A stretch of 9,850 nt of DNA from an uncultured Methanofollis sp. (GTDB lineage Archaea > Halobacteriota > Methanomicrobia > Methanomicrobiales > Methanofollaceae), in assembly GCF_937919355.1 (NCBI RefSeq), contig NZ_CALFSA010000092.1:1-9850 (forward strand), given 5' to 3'. Within the stretch, counting starts at the first letter, position 1; every line of letters begins with the position of its first letter. The notes beneath the pieces are model-generated. The model saw only the letters and a list, made by a program, of their open reading frames with translations. It was not told where the DNA came from and made no database searches. Positions 1-5,813 of this stretch are shown here, in pieces. Made by a program: the position numbers and the translations under genes.

Positions 1-1095
1 GCCCATCTTTATCAGGCCCGCGATGGTGTGGTCGATGAGGGCGCCGTCGTCCATCTGTGCGGCCGCGTCGCCGTCCCTGTAGGTGATCTCGGCGAGGACC
101 GAACTGCACCCTCCGGGGGCGTTCCCGTCGCTGTAGCCAGAGGGGAAGGAAATGCGGTTGAAGAGGCCGATCTCCTCCTGCGGGACATAGACCCAGGAGT
201 ACGGCGGGACCTCCCCCTTCAGGCCGATGCAGACGCAGGCGACAGAGTTGTACCGTAAAGCCCGGCAGGCCTCCGCCACCGTCTCCGGCACACCCTCAAG
301 ACAGGGGAGGAGGGCCTGGAGGGGGATGGTGGAGATGCACCTCTCCGCCCTGACCTCCTCCGTGCCGTCGCTGATCACGAAGGCCCCCCCCTCCTCTCTC
401 ACCGACCTGACCACAAAACCCGTCCTGATCGCGTCCTCGACAGGGGCGGCGATGGCCCGGACCAGCGCCTCGATGCCCCCCTCTTCCGGGTACGAGAAGA
501 CGGCCTGATGGGTGTAGCCCTCGGTCTCGATCCCGACCGCCGCCTTGATCACGTCCTCCACCGGCGGCCGCGGGATCCGCCCGTCAACCCAGTGAGTGGA
601 CATCTCCTCGGGCGGGAACTTCCAGATCTTCCTGTTGTACGGGACCATGTAGCAGTCGGCGATACCCTCGCCGAAGGTGGTGACGATCCACTCCCTGAAG
701 TTCCGGGGGGCGGGGAGTTCCCCTTTCTCCGCTTTGATGAGAGTTTTTACGAACTCGTTGATGCAGAGGAAGAGGTCGTCCTTCGGGAGGTCTGCAAGGC
801 CGTTCTCAAAGGGGTATTTCACATATTTCCCCTTGTAGAAGATCTTCGTGTTCCGGTGCCTCTCTGTGCGGTTCCGCCCGAGCACCTCCTTCATAAACGC
901 GAGGGCCCCGGCGTCCCGGGAGAAGATGATGTGCGATCCGCCCGTGTCAAATGTGAAGCCGTCGATGGTCTTCGACCGGCAGAGCCCCCCATATTCTGGC
1001 TCCGCTTCGAGAACGACCACATCTTCGCCTCTCTCCCGGAGCAGTCTGGCCAGGGTCACCCCTGTCAGCCCGCCGCCCAGTATCGCCGTTTTCAC
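1..1095 (-). CDS. FAD-dependent oxidoreductase, UDP-galactopyranose mutase/protoporphyrinogen oxidase-like (partial, C-terminus beyond window)
   Basis: Open reading frame with no stop from the start codon to the window edge, 365 codons, so the C-terminus is missing (the family usually has roughly 430-460 residues). Directly after the start is a dinucleotide-binding Rossmann fold: beta strand KTAILGGGLTG, then LARLL, then VVVLEAEPEYGGLCRS, the usual FAD-binding arrangement with an acidic end to the second strand and a GG motif. About 150 residues later comes PYNRKIWKFPPEEMSTHWV, a pattern I know from UDP-galactopyranose mutase-like and protoporphyrinogen-oxidase-like flavoproteins often linked to surface sugar metabolism. 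Substrate unknown; expected to be cytoplasmic. Start choice: GTG at 1095 lies about 27 nt below a TATA box and puts the nucleotide fold at the N-terminus. An in-frame ATG at 1134 would add 13 unremarkable residues. Neither start has a Shine-Dalgarno sequence. Confidence 0.85.
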   Translation of the reverse strand, partial: MKTAILGGGLTGVTLARLLRERGEDVVVLEAEPEYGGLCRSKTIDGFTFDTGGSHIIFSRDAGALAFMKEVLGRNRTERHRNTKIFYKGKYVKYPFENGLADLPKDDLFLCINEFVKTLIKAEKGELPAPRNFREWIVTTFGEGIADCYMVPYNRKIWKFPPEEMSTHWVDGRIPRPPVEDVIKAAVGIETEGYTHQAVFSYPEEGGIEALVRAIAAPVEDAIRTGFVVRSVREEGGAFVISDGTEEVRAERCISTIPLQALLPCLEGVPETVAEACRALRYNSVACVCIGLKGEVPPYSWVYVPQEEIGLFNRISFPSGYSDGNAPGGCSSVLAEITYRDGDAAAQMDDGALIDHTIAGLIKMG

Positions 1096-1116
1096 GCCAT
1101 AAGATTCGCGGTCGGG

Positions 1117-1129
1117 TGATATATGATTG
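1117..1129 (-). promoter_or_regulatory. TATA box for the FAD oxidoreductase, probable leaderless start
   Basis: On the minus strand the sequence reads AATCATATATCA, centred near 1122. Archaeal transcription begins about 25-27 nt downstream, which lands on the GTG at 1095. This suggests a leaderless transcript and is the main reason for preferring that start over the ATG at 1134, which lies upstream of the box. The short AT island stands out against GC-rich surroundings. Confidence 0.45.
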
Positions 1130-1134
1130 TTCAT

Positions 1135-1423
1135 AGGAGAGGTCGGTAGGATATCGAGGTATTCTCATCTGGATTTGACATCCCGGCCGTGGTCCCCTGC
1201 CCCTGCTATCTGTACCGGTGCAACGCCCCGGACATAGCGCGGGTATTCCCATCGCCCATTTGGATGATTTTTATCTTCTTGAATTTTTTTAAAAATCATA
1301 AAAATATTCTGAATTCATTAAGAAATATTTTGAGAGATTATAAAATCAGATAGTCTATTTTTAACCAGATATTTATACAAAAATCTCCCATGATGTTCAT
1401 TTACTCAACTGCACTGAAGATCA
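1135..1423. other. Non-coding, AT-rich intergenic spacer between divergent genes
   Basis: No convincing gene. Positions 1135-1260 are GC-mixed without recognisable structure. Positions 1261-1390 are strongly AT-rich with several A and T runs (for example TTTTTTT at 1284-1290 and TTTATACAA near 1371), which could be promoter or DNA-bending material. Short ORFs here lack ribosome sites and have no plausible protein character. No tRNA-like fold was seen. Confidence 0.6.
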
Positions 1424-1434
1424 ATTTATATATT
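1424..1434 (+). promoter_or_regulatory. TATA box of the 132-aa membrane protein gene
   Basis: ATTTATATATT preceded by purine-rich GAAGATCA that could serve as a BRE element. Transcription would start near 1455, about 26 nt before the GTG at 1481, leaving room for the GGGGGAG ribosome site at about 1470-1476. Confidence 0.55.
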
Positions 1435-1480
1435 ATTACTTGCGATATGCCGCCGTACGCACGCAACCGGGGGGAGTGCG

Positions 1481-1879
1481 GTGTATTATTCAGACGAGGG
1501 TACGCTATACCTGTCCGGTACTGTCGCTGTCTTTTTTGTACTGACACTTGTAGTCACGGTGATTTTCGGGTATTATGCCATCAAACTCGGTCATTCGATG
1601 CCCTGCGTCGTCAGACCAGACCTGACGGCAGAGGCGGCCGAAGCGGACGACTGCATCAGGATCACCTATAATGGCGGGATCGGCGAGGGCCACGTCGAGG
1701 CGATCGCGTGGACTTTCAGGAACACCCGTGAAGAACGACTCGACGGCCGGGAGGAACACCCGAAGCCGGGTTTCACCTACACGAGCCCTGCCGGAGCGAC
1801 TGATGGGCCTGACCACGTTATCGTCACTGCAATCTTTTTCGACGGCAGGACGGAGGTGATCCTGGATACGGCGGTCTGA
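1481..1879 (+). CDS. Single-pass membrane protein of unknown function with pilin-like C-terminal domain
   Basis: 132 residues. A GTG start is preceded by GGGGGAG at a suitable distance and by a well-placed TATA box. Residues 1-12 are short and acidic, residues about 13-33 form one hydrophobic membrane helix, and the remainder (about 50-132) is a polar, beta-rich domain. The C-terminal pattern, ITYNGG near residues 62-67, GFTYTSPAG, then DHVIVTAIFFDGRTEVILDT, resembles the C-terminal half of archaeal type IV pilin-like proteins common in Methanomicrobiales, where a similar block ends in a DGT/VILDT motif. This is similarity by eye, not a search. Unlike those pilins it has no obvious class III signal peptide before the helix. 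It would be anchored in the membrane with the domain probably outside. It is monocistronic and converges on the symporter gene, 25 nt away. Function unknown. Confidence 0.75.
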   Translation: MYYSDEGTLYLSGTVAVFFVLTLVVTVIFGYYAIKLGHSMPCVVRPDLTAEAAEADDCIRITYNGGIGEGHVEAIAWTFRNTREERLDGREEHPKPGFTYTSPAGATDGPDHVIVTAIFFDGRTEVILDTAV

Positions 1880-1892
1880 AAGAAGGACCGAT

Positions 1893-1899
1893 AAAAAAA
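1893..1899 (-). terminator. Oligo-T terminator after the symporter gene
   Basis: Seven consecutive T on the minus strand (A7 on plus), starting 6 nt past the symporter TAA, in the sequence TACTCTTTTTTTATCGG. U-tracts without a stem are the usual intrinsic terminators in archaea. It lies in the 25-nt gap between two convergent genes and faces only the symporter transcript. Confidence 0.6.
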
Positions 1900-1904
1900 G
1901 AGTA

Positions 1905-3407
1905 TTATCTGGGCTGGATGAACCCGCCGGTGAGGGTGGCGTTCAGCACCTTTGCATCGGTCTTCTGCGTCACGAGACTGACCGCGATCATGGCGACCGC
2001 CGAGATGACGACGGCATAGAGGCTGAAGTGGAGGGGGAGTTTGTCGACCACGTAGTACCAGTAGCCGAGCACTGAGCCCGAGAGGAGACCTGTCGCCATC
2101 GAGGCGAGGGCGCCCTCACGGGTCGCACCCCGCCAGTACAGCCCGGCGAGGAGGGGCACGGCGAAGGTGGAGAGCATGATCCCGATACCCGACCACATCA
2201 GCCAGGCGAGCATCTCCGGTGGGTTGATGGCGAGGACAAGCGTCACGGCCGCCGCAAGGAAGACGGTGACGCGGGAGATGAGGAGGACCTCTCTGTCGCT
2301 CGCCTGTGGCCTGAAGATGTTCTTCCAGATGTCCCAGGAGAACATCGTCCCGATGGTGAGCATCAGGCGATCGGTCGTCGACATCACGGCCGCGAGCACG
2401 ATGACGGCGAAGAAGGACCAGACCCAGATGTTGGGCATGGCGTATTCGAGCCCTGAGATGAAGATATAGTCCTGCGCATTCGGGACGGCCGGGAGGGTGA
2501 TCTTCCCCTCTTCGACGAGGACGCGCCCGGCAAAGCCGGCGAACTTGACGAGGAGCATGACCACGCCGTAGACGGCGAAGGCGATCAGGGGAGACCACTT
2601 GAAGTATTTCTCCTCCTTTGCGGCGAGGACGTTGTTGATGACGTGCGGGGCGCAGGCAAGACCGACGACAAGCATCAGCCCGAAGGAGAAGAGGAACTCG
2701 GGCGTGAAGGCCATGCCCTCGGTGAGGTACGGCTGGACGAGGGTCGGGTCTATCCCTGCCATCACTTCGTTGATGTGCGTCATGCCGCCGGCCTTCATGA
2801 TCAGGACCGGGGCCATGACGAGGACGCCGACGATCAGGAGACCTCCCTGGATCACTGCCGTCCATGAAACGGCGTACAGCCCACCGACGACGGTGTAGGC
2901 CGTGATGATCACGCCGGAGATGATCAGCGCCTGCCAGTGGGGGAGGCCGAAGAGCCAGACCAGGACGATCGAGATGGCGGTGTACTGGCCGACAAGGTAG
3001 ATGAGGGAGACGATGATGCCGGCGAGGGCCGAGAGGCCCCGCATCGCATGTGGACTCTCGAAACGAGTGGCGAAGTAGTCCTCGACCGTCAGGTAGTTGT
3101 TCTCTTTCCCGATCCGGTGGAGTTTGACGCCGAAGGCGATGATACAGAAGGACGCCGCAAGGGGGACGAAGAGTTGCTCCCAGATCGACGGCCATCCTGT
3201 CGTGAAACCGAGGCCGCTGACGCCGAGGAGGGTCATGCCCGAGCAGATCGACGAGATCATGAGGAGGGTGAAGACCCAGAAGCCGAGTGACCTGCCGGCA
3301 ACGATATAGTCGCCGCTATTCTTGATCTTTCTCGATGCCCATGCTCCGATGCCCAGGAGGACGAGGAAGTATACTCCGATGATCCCTACGGATATCGACT
3401 CTATCAT
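1905..3407 (-). CDS. Sodium:solute symporter (SSS family)
   Basis: 500 residues, the normal size for the SSS (PutP/PanF-type) family, with about 13 hydrophobic helices of LeuT fold. Family features include residues 5-25 as helix 1 followed by SGDYIVAGRSLG (31-42), GGLYAVSWTAVIQGG at 175-189, which matches the family's GGxxAVxWTDxxQ motif, and STTDRLMLTIGT at 343-354, where Ser/Thr residues form part of the sodium site. It couples inward sodium movement to uptake of an organic solute across the cell membrane; the substrate cannot be told from sequence. The ATG at 3407 is preceded by AGAGGTC about 7 nt upstream and overlaps the stop of the upstream 35-aa gene (ATGA). A longer in-frame reading up to 3551 is rejected because its N-terminus is non-hydrophobic and it runs out of frame through that small gene. 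The acidic residue usual in the WTD motif is Ala here. Confidence 0.93.
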   Translation of the reverse strand: MIESISVGIIGVYFLVLLGIGAWASRKIKNSGDYIVAGRSLGFWVFTLLMISSICSGMTLLGVSGLGFTTGWPSIWEQLFVPLAASFCIIAFGVKLHRIGKENNYLTVEDYFATRFESPHAMRGLSALAGIIVSLIYLVGQYTAISIVLVWLFGLPHWQALIISGVIITAYTVVGGLYAVSWTAVIQGGLLIVGVLVMAPVLIMKAGGMTHINEVMAGIDPTLVQPYLTEGMAFTPEFLFSFGLMLVVGLACAPHVINNVLAAKEEKYFKWSPLIAFAVYGVVMLLVKFAGFAGRVLVEEGKITLPAVPNAQDYIFISGLEYAMPNIWVWSFFAVIVLAAVMSTTDRLMLTIGTMFSWDIWKNIFRPQASDREVLLISRVTVFLAAAVTLVLAINPPEMLAWLMWSGIGIMLSTFAVPLLAGLYWRGATREGALASMATGLLSGSVLGYWYYVVDKLPLHFSLYAVVISAVAMIAVSLVTQKTDAKVLNATLTGGFIQPR

Positions 3408-3511
3408 GCCCCGACCTCTTTGAAGAGGAATGCCCAGACAAAGAGGAGGGCAGTGACTGATATGAATGCTGTTCCGACGATTGCAACCGTCTCGAAGGGA
3501 AGTCCGATCAT
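3404..3511 (-). CDS. Small single-helix membrane protein, probable symporter accessory subunit
   Basis: A 35-residue ORF beginning MIGLPFETVAIVG and ending FLFKEVGA, with one hydrophobic helix at about residues 8-30, an acidic residue before it and a lysine after it. Its TGA overlaps the symporter ATG as ATGA, and the symporter's ribosome site lies inside its last codons, so the two are probably translationally coupled and made in fixed ratio. Small one- or two-helix proteins encoded next to SSS symporters are known in archaea and bacteria (for example the DUF4212 and YhdT partners). I infer the same role here: stabilising or modulating the transporter in the membrane. The start at 3511 lies only a few nucleotides from the expected transcription start, so the message is nearly leaderless. 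Too short for usual gene-calling cut-offs. Confidence 0.75.
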   Translation of the reverse strand: MIGLPFETVAIVGTAFISVTALLFVWAFLFKEVGA

Positions 3512-3512
3512 A

Positions 3513-3540
3513 GTGGTATGCTAACGTGTGGCATGCTAAC
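3513..3540 (-). repeat. Two tandem 13-nt direct repeats, candidate operator
   Basis: On the plus strand GTGGTATGCTAAC (3513-3525) and GTGGCATGCTAAC (3528-3540) differ at one base and repeat with a 15-nt period. They fill the interval between the TATA box and the start of the 35-aa gene, covering the expected transcription start. Two near-identical sites at this place are what a bound repressor would need; the regulator is unknown. Confidence 0.6.
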
Positions 3541-3548
3541 ATATAACA
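3538..3548 (-). promoter_or_regulatory. TATA box of the small protein-symporter operon
   Basis: The minus strand reads TGTTATATGTTAG, centred near 3543. Transcription would begin around 3517, inside the direct repeats and about 6 nt before the ATG at 3511. Confidence 0.5.
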
Positions 3549-3556
3549 CAATCGGT

Positions 3557-3787
3557 GCCGGGCGGGGGTGCTCGCCGGGATGGGGAAAATCAGGCGTTAC
3601 TCCGGGGGGATGGGGAAGGGTCACGCAGGGGAAGGGAGAGAGGGGAGACCCGCGGGGGAGGACGCTTCGATCCGGGGATGGCCCTGTTATGTAAGACAGG
3701 GTTTCCATCGTGATAGCACCTTTCAGGATAGAGGAGGCGGGCGATCTCTGATCACGGTGTAGGGGATCACTTCCCTCAGGGAACACA
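3557..3787. other. Non-coding G-rich spacer with small inverted repeats
   Basis: Positions 3557-3665 of the plus strand are strongly G-rich, with many G runs of 3-6. GGGATGGGGAA occurs at 3577-3587 and again at 3607-3617, 30 nt apart. From 3604 the run pattern G6-AT-G4-AA-G3-N7-G4-AA-G3 fits a G-quadruplex motif. Farther right are a hairpin CCCTGT/ACAGGG (3682-3687 with 3696-3701, 8-nt loop) and the palindrome TTCCCTCAGGGAA at 3770-3782, just after the stop of the thioredoxin-CcdA gene on the minus strand and possibly marking its 3' end. The ORFs that cross this stretch on either strand have no ribosome site and a composition set by the G bias. Confidence 0.55.
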
Positions 3788-4801
3788 TTATCCTATTCTG
3801 AAGGCCATCCACAGTCCGACGCCTATAAGAATCAACCCACTTGCGACTCTGATGATCCTCCTGTGATTTCTGATCCGTGTAGCAGATCCATATCCACCTA
3901 AAACGCCTACTCCAAGAAACGGAGTGAGCACTCCTGCTCCAAAGAAGATCAGGAGAGAGAGGCTCTGGATGGTACCGTCTGAGAGGATCTTACTCAGGAG
4001 GACCAGGAGGAGTGGAGCGGCACATGGCACTTTTACAAAAGAAAAAAGTACTCCAAGGAAGAAGAGACCGAAAAAACTGGCTGCATACTTCTGTACGGAT
4101 CTCTTTATGAACCCTTCCGTACTGAAAGGTACCTTCAGAATGCCGGTCAGGTTAGCACCAACGAGAATGAGGATCAACCCGGCAATGAATGTCAGGTACT
4201 TCTCAGCCCCACTAAAAGAGACACCGATCAACAATACACAGATGCCCATAATGAGATACGCCGTTACCAGACCAAACCCAAAGGCCCCCGCACTGAGAAT
4301 ACTACTCTTCATCCCCTTGTCGGTACCGGCGACATAGACCAGAAGAAATCCCAATATCGCCATCAGACATGGTGAGAATCCTGAGAAAAATCCCAGAGCA
4401 TACGCGAGAGGGATGTTCCAGTCAACAGAGAGATCGTTCTCTTTTGTTTCCTCTCCTGTGAGGCAAAGTTGAATTTCAGTTTCCAGACGTTTCTGATTTA
4501 TTTCTTCCTTCGGGATTTTTACAGTGCCGTTTACGACGAGGGCCGGGACTTCAAGAAAACCATACTGCTGCCACTGTTCCAGACCTTCAGGTGTGCCGAC
4601 GTCGATATATGTGATTGAAATCGTTCCGCTGAGATTTTGGTCCACCTCTGCTATTAGAGGTTTGACATGATCGCAGTCAGAACAACCATCCATGTAATAA
4701 TATTCTACTGCGATAGGAGCCGCATCTGCACAGGGGATCAGACCAATAAAGAGTACAATCGCAATAGTTACAAATGCCCAACGAACTGAAAGATTACTCA
4801 T
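3788..4801 (-). CDS. Thioredoxin-like/CcdA (DsbD-type) fusion membrane protein
   Basis: 337 residues in two parts. Residues 1-28 are a signal peptide or first helix. Residues about 30-118 form an extracytoplasmic thioredoxin-like domain with redox motif CSDC (C40, C43) after a beta strand (VEYYYMDG) and the cis-proline motif EVPALVVNG (P86). Residues about 131-335 form a six-helix CcdA/DsbD-beta domain, with the two expected membrane cysteines in SPC (C145) and KVPC (C260). In this family the membrane cysteine pair takes electrons from cytoplasmic thioredoxin and passes them to an outside CxxC domain, here on the same chain, for reduction of exported proteins. The order, thioredoxin domain first, is the reverse of bacterial DsbD's C-terminal one. 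It follows the 205-aa membrane gene after 87 nt, with its own TATA-like element and a GGGAGG about 15 nt before the ATG, which is rather far. Base composition is clearly lower in GC than the outer genes. Confidence 0.88.
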   Translation of the reverse strand: MSNLSVRWAFVTIAIVLFIGLIPCADAAPIAVEYYYMDGCSDCDHVKPLIAEVDQNLSGTISITYIDVGTPEGLEQWQQYGFLEVPALVVNGTVKIPKEEINQKRLETEIQLCLTGEETKENDLSVDWNIPLAYALGFFSGFSPCLMAILGFLLVYVAGTDKGMKSSILSAGAFGFGLVTAYLIMGICVLLIGVSFSGAEKYLTFIAGLILILVGANLTGILKVPFSTEGFIKRSVQKYAASFFGLFFLGVLFSFVKVPCAAPLLLVLLSKILSDGTIQSLSLLIFFGAGVLTPFLGVGVLGGYGSATRIRNHRRIIRVASGLILIGVGLWMAFRIG

Positions 4802-4843
4802 ATACGAAATGAAAGCCTCCCGAGCGGGAATTCTAGATGGATC

Positions 4844-4856
4844 ATTATTTTTATCC
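4844..4856 (-). promoter_or_regulatory. Possible internal promoter of the thioredoxin-CcdA gene
   Basis: The minus strand reads GGATAAAAATAAT, centred near 4850. A start about 26 nt downstream falls near 4824, within the short inverted repeat TCCCG-AG-CGGGA (4818-4829) that overlaps the GGGAGG ribosome site. This would let the gene be transcribed apart from the upstream membrane gene. Confidence 0.35.
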
Positions 4857-4888
4857 TGTGAATGTCTCCAAAACTATGCAGTTCCTCA

Positions 4889-5506
4889 CTATTCGCTTCT
4901 AGGAGGCAGTCGATCATTTTTCTGAATCCAAAACATCCACAAGAGCAAGATCGCTACTGATCCTACTCCAATGATACCTAGAACGACAAGAATTGGGACA
5001 ATCGGGTACCTGAGTACAAGCGCTCGGATAATGAAGAGTGCCGAGAGCACCAGGTAAAAGATGGCCCACCGCACAGGCGTGACCCGATATTCTCCGTCTA
5101 CTTTGAAGATGGCATGGATCAGGACACCGGAGACGATGATGAGAACGGCAATCCAGAGAAAGGGGATGGATGGATTGGCGTGGGCGATCACGAGGTAGAT
5201 GAGATAGAGGAGGATGGCAAGGATGACTTCGGTGGTAATGCCAGCATGGGAGCGGGGTTTTTTTCGCGTCTGGAGGGCGTGGGCGAGGATCGCTATGGGG
5301 GAGGGATCGAGGAGTTGCTCCTTTCTCCTGTACCTGACCATGAACCAGCAGATCGCACCTGTCACTATGAACGCAAGAGGGAAGGTGAGGCCTAAATTGA
5401 TAGGGAGGTCTTTGGATATAATGAGCATTCCAATCGCGAGAAATGATACGAAATAGACCACGACCGAACGGCATATTTCCTCTTTGAGAATAGAATCAAA
5501 ATTCAT
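4889..5506 (-). CDS. Six-helix integral membrane protein of unknown function
   Basis: 205 residues with six predicted helices at about 13-31, 37-57, 92-109, 114-134, 146-165 and 169-193. A basic cytoplasmic loop (about 58-90, RYRRKEQ and TRKKPRSH) between helices 2 and 3 suggests both termini are inside. No catalytic motif or family was recognised; helices 3-6 look like a four-helix bundle after a two-helix hairpin. The ribosome site is unusually strong: GGTGGTGATC (5517-5508) matches the 16S tail at nine of ten positions and ends 1 nt before the ATG. It sits 21 nt after a 34-aa ORF and 87 nt before the thioredoxin-CcdA gene, so it may act with that thiol-redox transporter, although it has only one cysteine in helix 2 (C53) plus C12. 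Moderate GC, unlike the flanking metabolic genes. Confidence 0.8.
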   Translation of the reverse strand: MNFDSILKEEICRSVVVYFVSFLAIGMLIISKDLPINLGLTFPLAFIVTGAICWFMVRYRRKEQLLDPSPIAILAHALQTRKKPRSHAGITTEVILAILLYLIYLVIAHANPSIPFLWIAVLIIVSGVLIHAIFKVDGEYRVTPVRWAIFYLVLSALFIIRALVLRYPIVPILVVLGIIGVGSVAILLLWMFWIQKNDRLPPRSE

Positions 5507-5527
5507 CTGATCACCACCGACACATTT

Positions 5528-5632
5528 TCAGGTGGATGAAAGAGTACACGCCATCACAGGCGCAATAACTGCGCTCATAAATATCGCGACCACGAGTATC
5601 GATAGATACTTCATTCCGTGTTTCAATGTCAT
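5528..5632 (-). CDS. 34-aa exported or membrane-anchored micropeptide
   Basis: Begins MTLKHGMKYLSILVV, continues as one hydrophobic segment and ends VMACTLSST. GGAGG at 5644-5640 lies exactly 7 nt before the ATG at 5632, an excellent ribosome site, which is the main reason to call it a gene. A second in-frame ATG at 5614 would give 28 residues. The sequence looks like a complete signal peptide with an ideal basic N-region and a possible lipobox (VMA|C) or signal peptidase site, but only about six residues follow. It may be a membrane micropeptide, a coupling leader for the 205-aa gene 21 nt downstream, or the 5' stub of a truncated exported protein. Upstream in-frame codons exist to 5749 but their content does not look coding. 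No family recognised. Confidence 0.5.
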   Translation of the reverse strand: MTLKHGMKYLSILVVAIFMSAVIAPVMACTLSST

Positions 5633-5676
5633 TCGTTTTCCTCCGTACATCATGCGTGCGGAGGCATAGAAAAGCG

Positions 5677-5684
5677 TAAATATG
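5677..5684 (-). promoter_or_regulatory. Proximal TATA-like element of the membrane-redox operon
   Basis: The minus strand reads TTCATATTTACGC, with core CATATTTA. A start near 5654 would leave about 22 nt before the ATG at 5632, with room for the GGAGG site. Confidence 0.35.
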
Positions 5685-5721
5685 AATATTACACATGTTC
5701 TCTTTGCCTCCGGGCAATGTG

Positions 5722-5758
5722 GGGGTCTGGAGCAGTTCTGTACAAACACCCAGACCCC
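5722..5758. repeat. Inverted repeat with 9-bp perfect stem
   Basis: GGGGTCTGG (5722-5730) and CCAGACCCC (5750-5758) are exact reverse complements around a 19-nt spacer. There is no T tract on either side, so it is not a typical terminator. If transcription starts at the distal TATA element (5801-5813), it would form a stable hairpin in a 5' leader of about 147 nt ahead of the 34-aa ORF. It could equally be a DNA-level protein site. Confidence 0.6.
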
Positions 5759-5800
5759 TGCGGGACGCCTGATTGGGCATCCACGGCAGAGAATATTATT

Positions 5801-5813
5801 TTATAATTATATA
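5801..5813. promoter_or_regulatory. Strong AT island, probable distal promoter, usable in either direction
   Basis: TTATAATTATATA sits in otherwise mixed sequence. Read on the minus strand it is a strong TATA box, centred near 5806, with an expected start near 5780, upstream of the inverted repeat and the membrane-redox genes. Read on the plus strand it could drive a transcript from about 5832 into the gene-free stretch. Confidence 0.4.

Noticed and set aside
508..1119. 203-aa plus-strand frame at the left end
   Set aside because: Antisense to the partial FAD oxidoreductase, whose Rossmann motif and continuous frame are convincing.
2116..3195. 359-aa minus-strand frame inside the symporter gene
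   Set aside because: Out-of-frame reading of a real membrane protein gene; very rich in Arg, His and Pro with no hydrophobic pattern.
3513..3540. Direct repeats as the start of a CRISPR array
   Set aside because: Only two copies of 13 nt with a 2-nt gap; far too short and closely spaced, with no cas genes nearby.
3508..3786. 92-aa minus-strand frame across the G-rich spacer
   Set aside because: Proline/serine-rich content simply reflects C-rich sequence on this strand; no ribosome site, and it runs over the promoter and direct repeats of the symporter operon.
5511..5780. 89-aa minus-strand frame starting about 25 nt below the distal AT island
   Set aside because: The start position would suit a leaderless message, but the protein has no hydrophobic or domain pattern, overlaps the 34-aa ORF with its excellent ribosome site in another frame, and covers the inverted repeat.
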